Shown here piece after piece: positions 50,102 to 61,800 of a DNA stretch of 64,000 nucleotides. The position numbers and the translations under genes were made by a program. The DNA comes from Lateolabrax maculatus. Its lineage: Eukaryota > Chordata > Actinopteri > Acropomatiformes > Lateolabracidae. Positions within the stretch are counted from its first letter, which is position 1; every line of letters begins with the position of its first letter. The notes under the pieces were generated by a model that ran no database searches, was not told the origin of the DNA, and saw only the letters and a list, made by a program, of their open reading frames with translations. The DNA lies in the NCBI GenBank assembly GCA_031216445.1, contig CM062210.1, forward strand, positions 7,622,501 through 7,686,500, in the 5' to 3' direction.

Positions 50102-52437
50102 GTTAGACCAGCCCCCTCGCTATGAGCCAATCAGGGGCCGGGACACTTAGCCTGTGCTACGCCATTGGAAGAACACACACTGATCAGATACGGTAGATTT
50201 TCTGATTGGTTTATTAGAGTGTGTTTGTGAGTGTGTGTTTTTTTGGGGGTGGATTCTCTACTACCTGCTCTTTAGGATAGTGATTTTTTAAATTTTTATT
50301 AAATAAATTGTCTTTATTGTGCAGTGCAATAATTGTACATCGAAAAATCCCTTTTTTTTGTTTTTATTTACACCATTTTTATGATCTTCATTTCTTAGGT
50401 TTTTGACTTGGTGCTCCAATTATTCAATGCTCACCCTTGCCTGAGAAGTGTGTGTGTCTGTAGGTGTGTGTATGTGTGTATGTGTGTCTGTGAGTGTGTG
50501 AGATAGATGGGGAACAGGCCGCCACTGTGACCTATTCCCTCCGTTCCTCCAGGGCCATGGGCAGCCGGGGCTGTATTGATTTTCGTTGGGGCTCAGCTGT
50601 GCCCAGCATGGCACTCAGAACATATTTATCTGCATGTCGCGTTAACATTTTCAATATTTAATCAGGTTTTCACAGGGCTGCTCTATCTATCAGAAGCTGG
50701 AGGTGTTACTGCTTTATAACTCTGGCCACAGGGAAGCAAAAATGAAATAAATATGAAAGCATTTTTTGTTTAAGATATTAAGATTATGTCCATTTTTATT
50801 TGTTATAAATGTTTTCAATTTTTGTATCATGTTTTGCTTCTTTGCAAATTGTATCTATATATATGGCACCTGTTCTCAACAGTGAGAACTGCTCTGTCAG
50901 GGGTTCATGTGGGTGTGTTCTCCATGTTTGACAGATACAGTTGTTTGTGTGCTGTGGGAGACAGATATTGTTAGACGGCAGCACATACTGTAGACGTTGT
51001 TTCCTCTTGGCCTGTTTTCATTCTTATTTATAGTCTGAAAAGAGAGGGGAAATGGTGAACTGGAATCCCACGGCCAGTGCTCCACACTGGGCTCCATGTG
51101 TCTCTCCTCTGGCCCTCTCTGGTGCTAACTGTGTCCCCCTGCCTGCTCATGGGACACTTTCTCGTCTCCGGTACAGCTCGGCGCTTTGCAGAGCCCGTTG
51201 AGAAGTAGGATGAATTATGAGGTGGACCTGGATATTGCCCCAAGGCCAAGGCCCAGGGCACCGCTTCATGGCTCTAATCATTAGAAGTCTGACGGCGGGA
51301 AAGCTGATCCAAGACCAGGGCTTAGAGGGGCCTGTGCTCCAGGGGGAAATATCACTATGATAGATCATGAGATAGCATGTGCTTTCACAAGTCGTTTCTC
51401 TGGCCTGCCTTGGCCTCGCTGTTATTAATTGAGTATGGAAATTAATTCTGGGGCGATGACTGGCTTTGCCTCCCAAAACTAAACATGATGGGATTGACAG
51501 ATTAAGAATCGAACTGAATATAAATACGAAGTGTGACCACACCCTACGGTTTGTTTGTTTGTTTACACATATATAATAGTTAATATTGCACAAATCTGAC
51601 AATAGGGCCGTATTTCATTCATTTTTTCTTTCTTTTTTCATTTTGTATATACTAGAGTGGATAATGCCTAGTCTTCAAATTTTTGATGCCCTGTCTCTGC
51701 ACTGAGGCATGATGGGAGAAAAGCTGAGTCATTGGGAGAAGTGTAATCTTCGTCGCAGTGGGTCTTTCAGCAAGTCTCAGAAATCTGGAGATATCAATCA
51801 AAATAGAAAATTATACTTTACAATTGTGCCAATGCATTTTTGTATCTCTTTTGGTTCTCTGTGATTTTATACATTTACAATGGAGCTCCTATTTGAATGA
51901 TGGATAGATTCTTGTGTTAGGTTTCTCTCTTTGCAAAAAAGGATCCAAAATCTTCTTTTTAAAGAAAGTATTTTTTGCTCTATAGAGCTTGAGTATGCAG
52001 TATGGGTGTGGTGATTTTTTTGCAGGATTTTACATTAAAAGATCACTTTTTTTACAACTAAAAGATCCATTCTTAAACAATGAAGACAGTTGCTTTGTGG
52101 CAGTCAGGTGTGACACACTGAATTTATTCTGTAAATCGTGTAGGGTTCCTCAACCATGTATTTTTGACATAATTAGTATAAGCTCCATAATCCATGAGGA
52201 TAAGCCATTAATCTACAGGCAAGTGAGGACAGATCAAGTCAGCCGAGATACAGGATTTTACAAAGTGCATTTACAGAACTCAGCCTCTAACAGCAAGGAT
52301 AAGCACACAACCTACATAAAACTATTGTTATGTGCATGAAAAGAAGATAAATACATGAAACCTTGTAAGGACTCTGGGAAAAAAACCCCTGCATTTTTGA
52401 TGATCAGTGCTTCACCATTATCTCCTGTAATCCCCAG
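50102..52437 (+). other. ptprn2: ptprn2 intron, 2,336 bp
   Basis: This intron begins with the slightly weak donor gttaga and ends taatccccag. It contains a short GT-rich stretch near 50.45-50.50 kb and otherwise plain AT-rich sequence. No exon or recognisable mobile element is seen. Confidence 0.93.
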
Positions 52438-52641
52438 GAGCTTTGTCGCCAGCGCATGGCAATCCGGACGTCGGAGCGCGTCGAGAGGCCGGAAACCGTG
52501 CGCCACTCACGGCTCAACAGCGTCTCATCCCAGTTCAGCGATGGCCCCGCAGCCAGCCCTTCGACCCGCAGCAGCACCTCCTCCTGGTGTGAAGAGCCAG
52601 TGCCGTCCAACATGGACATCTCCACTGGTCACATGATACTG
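52438..52641 (+). CDS. ptprn2: ptprn2 exon: serine-rich cytoplasmic linker
   Basis: This 204-nt, 68-codon exon begins in phase 0 after the acceptor taatccccag and ends at the donor gtaagg. It opens ELCRQRMA, completing the tyrosine-based YQEL signal known in mammalian phogrin for AP-2-dependent recovery of the protein from the plasma membrane. Residues 25-49 are serine-rich (SRLNSVSSQFSDG, then SPSTRSSTSSW), matching the conserved cytoplasmic segment of IA-2 and IA-2beta. RLNS resembles a basophilic-kinase site, consistent with known phosphorylation of phogrin in this region. The exon ends NMDISTGHMIL, nearly invariant in the family and leading into the phosphatase-like domain. WCEEP resembles PTPRN (WCEEP) more than human PTPRN2 (WSEEP), but the rest of the gene favours PTPRN2. 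A 23-base G tract lies 65 bp beyond the donor. Confidence 0.97.
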
Positions 52642-52705
52642 GTAAGGAACTTGCTTTGACTCCAGAAACAATGTGAGTAATGATTCATGTGGTGGGAAAA
52701 GTGTA

Positions 52706-52728
52706 GGGGGGGGGGGGGGGGGGGGGGG
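52706..52728 (+). repeat. Poly(G) tract, 23 bp, near a 5' splice site
   Basis: Uninterrupted G run starting 65 bp after a ptprn2 exon end. Long G homopolymers are rare, length-unstable and difficult to sequence; G runs in the first 100 bp of an intron are known hnRNP H/F splicing signals. Confidence 0.95.
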
Positions 52729-54570
52729 TGAAAGTTGGTTGAGGTGTGGTTTGTTGTCAGGCCCTCAGAGACTTTTTGTGGTTCTTAGCAACAGATTGTT
52801 ACAAGTAACCAACCATAACATCTTTAGTGTAGTTTGAGAAACGCCAATGTTTTTTGTAAGAATAAATTATATCATTCTGTAGATCTACATCAGTGATTCC
52901 TAACCAGGGGTGCTTGTACCCCAAAAGTTACTTATATGGGTTGTTGGGTTGCAAAATAAATTTGAAATAAAAAATTTGAATTTGATTCAACAAAATAAAG
53001 CTGTAACATCTGTACACCATGTGTTGCAATTGAGAGCATCTGAAAACTAATTAGCAAGAGGAGCTTAAACAGTTTGCTAAACATAATGGATACACAGTTG
53101 AAATATTTAGCTTAAAGTAATGGATGGTTGAAAAAGTTGCTGAAAGTATTGGATAAATAACTGAAATAGAGAGCTAACAGTAATGCATGCATGGTTGAAA
53201 CGTCCTCTGCTACTCCAAGTGGTGTAGTAGGAATGCAGATTACTTTGACAGTTCAATTTTATGGAAAAATATTGTAATAATAAACTGTCATACATTAATA
53301 ACAACATCCATTTTAAAATCAGTTCAAATGAACACATTTGGAACATGATGGTTGGTGTCGATGTACTGTAGGGGTGCTGGAGATCATCTGTAAGGGCCTT
53401 TGGGGACAGATCTACAGGAATAGGCTATTCGGAAATTTGCATGCTTTTAAACTTCCTGTGTCTATGAATTTGCTAGGCCCTGTGCTGAAAACCAACAGCT
53501 TGATTTCTCTGTTTATCTGTTTGGATGTGTCTCTTTTTCATCCCTCTCTCACTTCATTCCCCTCAGAACTGTTATCGTTAGTTTTTTTTTCATCCGTCTT
53601 CCTGCTGTTTTCTCCCTCTTGCTTTATCTTGGCTCAGTTGTCTTCATTTTTTCTCATCCAACTATTTCCTCCCTTTACTGTGTCATTTTCTCTCTTTATC
53701 ATTCCGTCCTGCTTCCCTCCTTACTGTCATTTTCATCTTTTACCCCCTCCGTCTCTTGTACTGCTGCAGCAAAATAAGGCAGACATTGTTGTGTGTGATG
53801 GGAGCTGCTCAAAACTGAATTATCATTACCCATCTGATTGCCATTTGGATGTTTTAGAAATTTTGTTAGGTTTTATTTTGGTTGAAAAAGCTTGCCAATG
53901 CTTCCACAAACACACAATGGATTGTTTTAATTTTGCACAACTTTCGCTTCATTCATTTGAGACAAGCTTGATAAAAGAGATGGATAGATGCCTTGCAGTG
54001 TTTCCATTAATGGAGAGAGCATTCATCACACTGCATGTCTAGCTTTTATATTGGGAGACTATAATGAATGAGAGTGAATCTGAGTAATGCCTTGTATTGG
54101 TGGTAATAGATGGGTTTTGTTGCACTCGTCAAGGCTTGTTTGTGAAGCCCCTTTTGAAAACATTAACAATAGAAAAGCATTTAGCCCTGCAATAACAAAA
54201 GAGGCACTGTGAATCATTTTCTAGGAGCTGTTATTATTAGCCCCAGTTTCTTCACAGCAGCAATGCAGGCATTGCAATATAGAAAGGTAAAACACACAGG
54301 GACCTTTACTTCTCTTTCATGCCATGATTGACATGGAGATGTCCTATAGGGGTTCTTCTTTAAAATTCCACCGCCATCTCACATGAAACCATGTGTGAGA
54401 TTGCCTTGTTATCACTGATCTCAGACCTATATTTTCCCATCTCTGCTCTCCTCTCCTCTCATCTCCCCTCTCTCGCTCTTTGGAGCTCACACCGTGTGGA
54501 GAAGGATGATGAATACCCGGCTTTCCAAAGCCCATATGCTGGGGGTCCTTTTTTTGAGGCCCGATCTCCT

Positions 54571-54606
54571 CACACACACAAACACACACACACACACACA
54601 CACACA
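54571..54606 (+). repeat. (CA)n microsatellite
   Basis: CA repeats with one AA interruption. Confidence 0.95.
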
Positions 54607-54963
54607 TACAACCACTATGCTACTGCGAGAGTTTGGTGCCGCCAGGATAAATGAACTACGATGTTGCGCCCCACTGTTCGGCCCACCTCAAGACTTAAAA
54701 AGTCTTGCATAACGACTCCCGACTTCAAAAACTGAAATTGGATGCCTCTGTGTGCTGAGTCATCTGCTGTGTCTTTTTCAGAGCTTTGAAACACCTCTGC
54801 TGTCTTACACTTTCTCTCTTCTCTCTTTTGCCTTTTTCAGCTGCATTTTTTGGAACTACAACCATGCAAACGTTACTTACTGAATGATTAAAAACCTCAA
54901 AAATGATTACCAGATTTTACATGGAAGCATGTGTTGCTTTTCTGCACTTATTTCTCCTGTGCT

Positions 54964-54984
54964 TTCAGCACCATGGACAGCACT
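54964..54984 (+). promoter_or_regulatory. RE1/NRSE site for the repressor REST (NRSF)
   Basis: The 21-bp site agrees with the vertebrate RE1 consensus at 19 of 21 positions; its core CAGCACCATGGACAG is exact, and only the 3' edge differs (GCACT instead of GCGCC). RE1 is one of the longest and most specific vertebrate regulatory motifs, so a chance match of this quality is very unlikely. REST silences neuronal and neuroendocrine genes in other tissues, and ptprn2 is such a gene, so an intronic RE1 here fits. It lies in the intron between the serine-rich linker exon and the first phosphatase exon. Binding itself is not shown. Confidence 0.85.
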
Positions 54985-55479
54985 TTGCAGTCACTAAACT
55001 TGTTTTTTGCCTCAAACGTGATAATCAAAAATATCCACTGTCCAGAAACAGGGTCAAAATGCTGAGACAGTTGTTGTTGCTGTATTGTTCTTTTGGCTTA
55101 ATAACCTTTCCTCTGAAATAAGAAGAAAAAAATCAATAATTATGTAGCTTGAGGCTCTTTTTCATTATGTTGAGTAGTTATTGTTCAATTTCTTTGAAAT
55201 GATGAATTATTAGCTCAAAAGGAAAATAGACTCAGGCAAAGGAAAACAGCCATTGCCTTATGCAACATATTTTGCCCTCAGTGGCTTTTACTCACAATTT
55301 TATTTTTAGTTTATAAGCAAAAGAAGACTTTGCTGTTCCAGTTAAGGCAAAATAATGTGCTGTTTTCATTTAGCTATTATTAATCTCACAAAAACGTACA
55401 TATGAATACCTTTTTTCACCTCTTGCTGTTTATCATATCATAAAGCTCCCTGTGCAAACTGTTACCAGTATTGTTGGTT

Positions 55480-55870
55480 TTAATTTGACAGCGGAGCTTG
55501 ACAGTAATGTGTTACCTGTTGTGTCTGGCTCCCCTGGTTGTCCCTTCATCCTGATTTCACCCAGCACCCTCGGCTGCAGAGGAGACTGCTTAGGAAGGAT
55601 TAGACATTGTTTCCCTGACACCAAGGCCTCCCATCCCAACCCTCTGATTGGCAGACATAATCCCCCCATTCACTAAACCTTCGTTACCCTGTCTCTGGAA
55701 TACGCCATGGTCCACTGCCTCCCCCTAGGAACGGGAGGGCTTGATAAGGGCCTGCTGGCTGCATTGCATTAAGCTGCGAAAATATGAATTTGGAATGCAA
55801 TCGATTCAGGGCATCGTTTGAATAGAATGGGATGCAATTCAGAGTGGATTTATCAAGTACATGGAGATGT
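55480..55870. promoter_or_regulatory. Candidate conserved non-coding block
   Basis: Less AT-rich than its surroundings, with no repeat signature, and carrying CTCTGATTGGCAG (CCAAT-type), GCATTGCATTAAGC and AATGCAATCGATTC. About 0.5 kb downstream of the RE1 site. Function is inference. Confidence 0.22.
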
Positions 55871-56845
55871 AATATTGGTAGGGGAGGTGGAATGCTGTCA
55901 GGCTGGCAAGCAGAGAGTACTTGTACAGGGTGACAAGAGCATAGTGGTGACAGGCTCTGTCAAGTGGCCATAATGGCATGCTGTCATTTTCCCGGAAAGA
56001 CAGCACTGTGTGTTTGCGTAGGCGATGCACAACAACACACATGCAAATATACGTGTGGTGCCTGCTATTAGAATTGACATTAGATTTTTTTTTATAATTG
56101 AGTTTTTTGCATGCATAAAATTAAAAGCTCAAGCAGGGATGGTTCAAAGTATAACAGCAAAAATCTACAGTAATGTTTCAGAAAAATCACTTTATGTCAT
56201 TAATGGGTTCAGTTAGAAGACATTGTGCTGTTGTGTCCTCTCATTATGCAGCTGCATTAATCACAAGAATTGCTTATTTTCTGTTCTCAGTATGATTTTA
56301 AAGACCTGAGTGGCACCTTTGGTACAGAATTTAACAATAAACTTTGATTTCCATTGTCTGTAGGATTTGCAATGTTCTTAAGTCACCTAATATCCTTTGC
56401 GTGCATTCGGGAGATGTCTGAATTCATGAGCCATCAAAGGGTAATTGCCTATTATGTCTCGGACAAGCTTATTTGTGATTACCATCTAGGTAGGAATTGT
56501 ATATATTCTGCAAAGGGTTGGATTTCCCTTTTGACAGACAGGAGTGAGTAAGTCGGATGTAACAATGGAGTGTCAGCTCTCTGCTCAGCCTACCTATACT
56601 GCCTTTAATATGGGATGAAAACCCAGCACATCTGGGTATCACTTTCATTGTATTAGCCAGCTGATCCCTGACATCAGTTTATGAGTCTGTAATCTTCTGC
56701 CTCACACAATAATGGACTAAACCATTTAACCCCATTGGGAGGGGAGCGATGATACAGGAGAGAAAGTACATGGCGCTATGCTAAAAAAGACTGTCTTGCC
56801 AGCTACAGCCTCTAAGCTCCCTAAGACTTGCCCTGGTTTGGGAGA

Positions 56846-56847
<2 letters not shown>

Positions 56848-56890
<43 letters not shown>
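56848..56890 (+). repeat. (AC)n microsatellite
   Basis: About 43 bp of uninterrupted AC. Confidence 0.97.
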
Positions 56891-56892
<2 letters not shown>

Positions 56893-57510
56893 CCTCTTCC
56901 CCTCCCCCTTCTCTTTTTCCATCTTTGTCTCTCTAGCGAATTCAATTTTGTCTTCTCCAAGCGACGGCTTAAATGCAGACAATCTTATCAGTGGCTGTGC
57001 AAGCAGTGAGGGACGTGATTGAAACACCCCTGAAGTATTTCCAATGCAGACAAACCTTTCAGGAGTCTTAATTGTGTCTGATTTTTTTTTTTTTTTCTCG
57101 GTCAAACACACATGCACAAACACACAAAGATGCAAACATTAGCACACCTTCCCAACCTAGATCTTCAGCAGCCTCCTCCTCACCCAGTTGTTACGCTGCA
57201 CAGCAGCTTAGGACAAAAAAGCTCCATGACACCTAATCATAGCTTTTATTGAGAGATGCTGTTGTCAAGGGTTTAGTGTTTTGCTCCAGTTTGTTTATGG
57301 TTAGTTCAAGAAAAAGCAATGTAAATAAATAACAAGAAACCCACTAAAGCTAGCTATGATATGGAGAAGATGAATTATTTCAAGTCTCTCATTTAATTAA
57401 TCCAAATTTTTCACAAAATGTCTTTTTACAGCCATATTTTGAGATAAATTCAGCTGTCTTTTTCATGGTTCTGGCTTGTTGTTTGAAATGGTGGCTCTGT
57501 TTTCCTCCAG

Positions 57511-57658
57511 TCATACATGGAGGACCACTTGAAGAACAAGAACCGTCTGGAGCGTGAGTGGGAGGCCCTGTGCTCCTACCAGGCAGAGCCCAGCGCCTGC
57601 AGTGTGGGGCAGGTCGAGCAAAACTCCAAGAGGAACCGCTCAGATGCTGTGGTAGTAT
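57511..57658 (+). CDS. ptprn2: ptprn2 exon: N-terminal helices of the phosphatase-like domain
   Basis: This 148-nt exon starts in phase 0 after the acceptor ttttcctccag and ends at a perfect donor gtgagt, carrying one base (T) into the next exon to make Tyr. It encodes SYMEDHLKNKNRLEREWEAL and then CSYQAEP, a cysteine-containing variable stretch and KRNRSDAVVV. SYMEDHLKNKNRLE-EWEALC-YQAEP is almost identical to mammalian PTPRN2 and is the alpha-helical start of the receptor PTP fold (leading into the KNR...YDHSR element). Residues 29-40 (SACSVGQVEQNS) are the least conserved part, as in other members. The frame is the only one open across the exon. Confidence 0.97.
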
Positions 57659-58748
57659 GTGAGTCCATTCAAATTGTCCATTCATTTTTTTGTTCAGTTT
57701 TTTGCTGTGAGAATGTTCCCACCATTTAAAAGGCCAAAGCAGTGCAGCTCCATCACAGTTGTTGATATATTTGTGAAGCGAGGCTGCAAAGAGCTACATA
57801 AAACCAGTTCAATAAACAAGCCAAATTTACACTGTATCAATATTTCCAGTTTCCAAACAAATAATCAGTCCTAGTGTTGTTTCCTAAACAAGAACCAATG
57901 AAGGTATCAAGAAGTTGTTTTTTTTTTTGTCTCAATGAAAATCAACTTCTTTTGATTTGGATGGTATTGACTAAATGTGTGACCAAATTACGTGGGGTTA
58001 CAGATTACCCTAGAAAAATACTTGATTTGGACTGGAATGTCCACTGATTGGGACAGTGTGTAAGTTTAGAGTAATGATAGTGGCTCCAATATGCTCTTTA
58101 TTCGGTTTCAACTCCAGCCAAACTTGCATTAGATATTGTTACGTTTTACCAACCTCATCAGTAATTCCACATCCTCAAATCCTTTTCTCTTGTAAGAGGG
58201 ATGTTTAAAAATGCAATCAAATACAAGATGTTATGCCAAAGTTATAACCGGTTTGTTATTTCTCATGATTTCGGGTTTTTTTTCGGTGCTCTTCTCACTG
58301 GTTTGAGGTGGGCGGAGCTATTTGAATCGGAATCTGATGACAGTTTGTGGGTTGCCTGGTTACTGTTTATTTAGTCATGAATATTAAAAAAAAAGAATTA
58401 AGGTCAAGTTTTCAAGGTCTTTAATTTGAAGCAAATGTGTTTAAGAAGATGACTGTTCACTGGTAATAGATTATGAGAATCATGCAAAAGTTTCACTTGT
58501 TTAAGAAATAGAGGATTTTATGGCTCACAATTTACGGACTTCTTAAGATTAAATATTTTATTATCATTTCACTTGGAACATTCTTTATTGAAGGTGGAGT
58601 AACTCAGGACTGTGTGTATATGATGAAAGTCTGGTGAAATTGCAGTCCCTGCAGCCTTTCATATTCCTCTGTTGCTGCTCTGTTGTTATTGTGTGGGGAG
58701 GAAAGACTGTGGAAAAGTATGTTGATGAAATATGCATCTCCATTACAG
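57659..58748 (+). other. ptprn2: ptprn2 intron, 1,090 bp
   Basis: Bounded by gtgagt and tccattacag. AT-rich; I see no repeat or regulatory element I can name in it. Confidence 0.94.
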
Positions 58749-58822
58749 ATGATCATTCCAGGATCACCTTGAAAGCGGAGAATAACCACGGCAACTCAGA
58801 TTACATCAATGCAAGTCCAATA
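58749..58822 (+). CDS. ptprn2: ptprn2 exon: YDHSR...DYINASPI segment of the phosphatase-like domain
   Basis: This 74-nt exon lies between the acceptor tccattacag and the donor gtgagt. Its first two bases complete a Tyr codon with the last base of the previous exon, giving YDHSR, followed by ITLKAENNHGNSDYINASPI and a codon-boundary end. DHSR-LKAE and SDYINAS are PTP-family signatures; DYINA is the classical substrate-recognition-loop motif, where receptor PTPs use the Tyr to stack against phosphotyrosine. In IA-2 proteins the fold is kept although the enzyme is largely inactive. The 1,090-bp intron before it is the shortest in the visible gene. Confidence 0.97.
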
Positions 58823-61800
58823 GTGAGTATTGTTTATTCATTATAGCTCTATGTAGTGGCTAATATATGCCGTCTCTGAAGCCTTTTTTGTACCAGGATC
58901 ACCGGTTGGATTTCACTTTGAGGTAGAAGAAGTTTCAGAGGACTTGTCATTGATCCAGGTGCATTGATCTTTTTTTTTTTAACTTTGTTCTCCATGCTGG
59001 GAGCCTCAGTGGATTCAATGTGTGTTGCTGAATCACATAGCTACTTTCACTGATTTCAAAATGGCCACTCCCTTGAGAGCACCCTTTTTTCATCTGCACT
59101 AAAAAGAATTAAACATTATTTTTTACTAAACAAATGTATCCCACCATAAAATTCAGAAAGACCTCAGTTTTGGAGAAGGAGAAGGTTTTTCTTTTTAGTA
59201 TTTTTCCCCAAAACATTGCCAGTCATGATTTCCCCTGAGGCTGCTGAAAAGGGATTCCATCAAAGGGAACAGGAAACTATGCATTTCAAATACAGTGCCA
59301 AAATTTCTGAGGAGATAAATGAGGGGGCAGACACAGCTGCACTAAAAGCCTATTACTCTTCAGAAACAAACAATGGAGACTCTTAGATGCTCTATTTATT
59401 CCTCAATTTTCTCTAATGGCATATTCATAGTGGTTTTTAGCTTATTTAAACAGTGTTGTAGTGCGACATTGGCCATCTTATAGAATAATATTAAAATAAA
59501 CATAATCAATCAGGTGAAGAAGTAAGCAAAAAGCAGATTGGTGCATTAGAAAAAGGGTATAAAGTTAAGTTATCCAAGACTGTTTTGGAGTCCTTTAGGT
59601 AAGAAAAAAAAAAATAGAAACACAAACTGATGTTGAAAATGGGTGAAGTAATGGCGGATGCAGTGGTGTGTGGATGAAAGGACAGTAATTACACCACAAA
59701 AGGGACCCCTGGCTGAGCCCAGCAAAACTGTGATAATTATGTCTGTCAATGCGGCTTCTTCCTCCTCATTAGCTTCAGGGGCAGTGGCCTACGAGTAAAT
59801 AATCTGTCGCCTCTTTCTGGGAATCCGGGGGCCAGAGAGGCAAAGAGAAGGAGCTCCCTGCAAAGCAGAGGGTGACATACACACAGGGAGAAGCTTGGAT
59901 AATGGTTAATGCTTGACCACAAATGATGCAAGCGCTCCCAGATGTACGGCATCATTAGTGTGAGGAATGGTTCGAAGGCATGTGCAGTGGCACAAAATGT
60001 GGTCAGAGCCTGGTTGTCTTTGTCTTGTCTGGCCTTTATACAAAGTCAAACGATGTGTGGCTTTTCCATCTCCCACCTGTTCCCCATGCTTTTGTTTTCA
60101 CACTATAACTATCTGGGATGAGCTCATGCCGGCTTTTAGCTTCCGAGCTCTCCATCTTACATGAACACTGGATCAAGGGGCTGCAGCAAGGTGTTGAAAG
60201 TTGAGACGCTTCTCCAGGAACAGATATTTATGCAAGCTATTTCCGTACAAGCTATTTTACTTCAAACCAAAGAACACTTCTTTGCCTTTTTGTTGTAGTC
60301 TATCTTCTTCCCACAATGGCAAGGGGAGGACAGCTGAAATGCAGGACTGCTCTTTCATGTTTGCACTTTAGTATTCATGCAGGGATGTCAACACATAGCT
60401 ACAGCATGTCTGTGTCCTTGAGATTGGCTAAATGGAGTGGCAGCACTAGCATTCGGCACAACCCTTTCATTTCTGTGGGGGAGATTCTTTTTTTCTTTTT
60501 AACAAACCCACAAGAGGAATTTCAACCAGGGAGGTTGAAGTAAAAAATTGAACACCACGGTTTTACCTTATTGAAGTCCACCATGGGTAATGGACATAAT
60601 GTTTCTTGCATTTATGTGTCCTTTTGTGAAATTTCTTCAATAGAAAGGCAGTCAAATTTTCAAATTTCCAACATCTCTTGTGTAGATGTATTGAAAGGAC
60701 ATTTTCAGTCACTCATGCTTCACTTTTGCCCCCAATCATATAGTTACAACTTCAATACCCACAATGTATATATTGACATCCTGCCTGTCATCACATAGAC
60801 ACGTGTTTCCGATAATATGACTTTAAATTATAAATAAACATAGATATGATCAAATCAGAATCTGCATCATTAACTATTTCACTGCTTGACACTGCAAAAA
60901 ATCTCAAAAATAAATAAATACTGGGGATGATATTCAACCCATTTAAGAGAACACAATAGTCTGTTTCTACTGAGCCTGACTTGTAATTACATCACAGTTT
61001 GGAAGTAGATTTAAAAGAGGAAACAATTTGACATTTTTAATCCACCATAATAAAAATAAATTAAAGAGACAATAAATAAATAAATTGATTTTTATTTAAC
61101 AGTTTGACGAAAGTTTGTGTTTGGTTTTATCAGCCGTTCAGAGCATTAAGAATTAATCCTTTTGTTGAGGTTATTAAACATGAGGAGAGAAAAGCATTAT
61201 GGTAATATTAAAGCCGTGAAGAAATGCTCCATAATTAAGGTCTATGAGCTTGACAAATGAGTTAAAGAAAAACACAAAGACATGAAATGAAAAACTAGAT
61301 GTTTAACTTCAAAGCTCCTGTTCTGTGTCCTTGACAAGTTGTTCTTCAAGGTTGTGCTGCATCATTATTATTATTATTTGATGTAATTTAATGGCAGGTT
61401 AATATGCAAATAAATGTGTCAGTCACAACTTCATTTTGTAAACATAGTACTGCATTTTCCTCATATAAGACTATCTTTGGTGTGTATATCATTGTTGGGT
61501 GTGTCATTTATCATTATAATGGCAAATATACTATACATCAAGAATACACTGACATGCACCCACCCAATTTTTTTTCCTGTAAAATATGTCAACATCTTTC
61601 CACTGATGCATCTCACACTCGAGGGTGTGCATAAAAATTCCATTCAATAAAATGTGATCATTGATTTTGTGGGCGACCCAGCCAACACCTACTCAATCAA
61701 GTCTCAATCACATCCCTCAAATCAAGTCCCCCATGTCATTATGCCCCACCTCAACATTCAGCTCTCTCGCATCAACCGCCTGCAGGCTTTAAAGTCCCAC

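Larger units (their letters stand above)
52642..57510 (+). other. ptprn2: ptprn2 intron, 4,869 bp
   Basis: Bounded by gtaagg and ttttcctccag. It contains a 23-base G tract close to the donor, a pyrimidine-rich tract at about 53540-53765, two CA microsatellites, a near-perfect RE1/NRSF site and a homeodomain-motif-rich block at about 55480-55870. The longest uninterrupted frame in the window (53338-54042, + strand, 234 codons) lies here but is explained largely by the pyrimidine-rich composition, which rarely forms stop codons. Confidence 0.92.
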
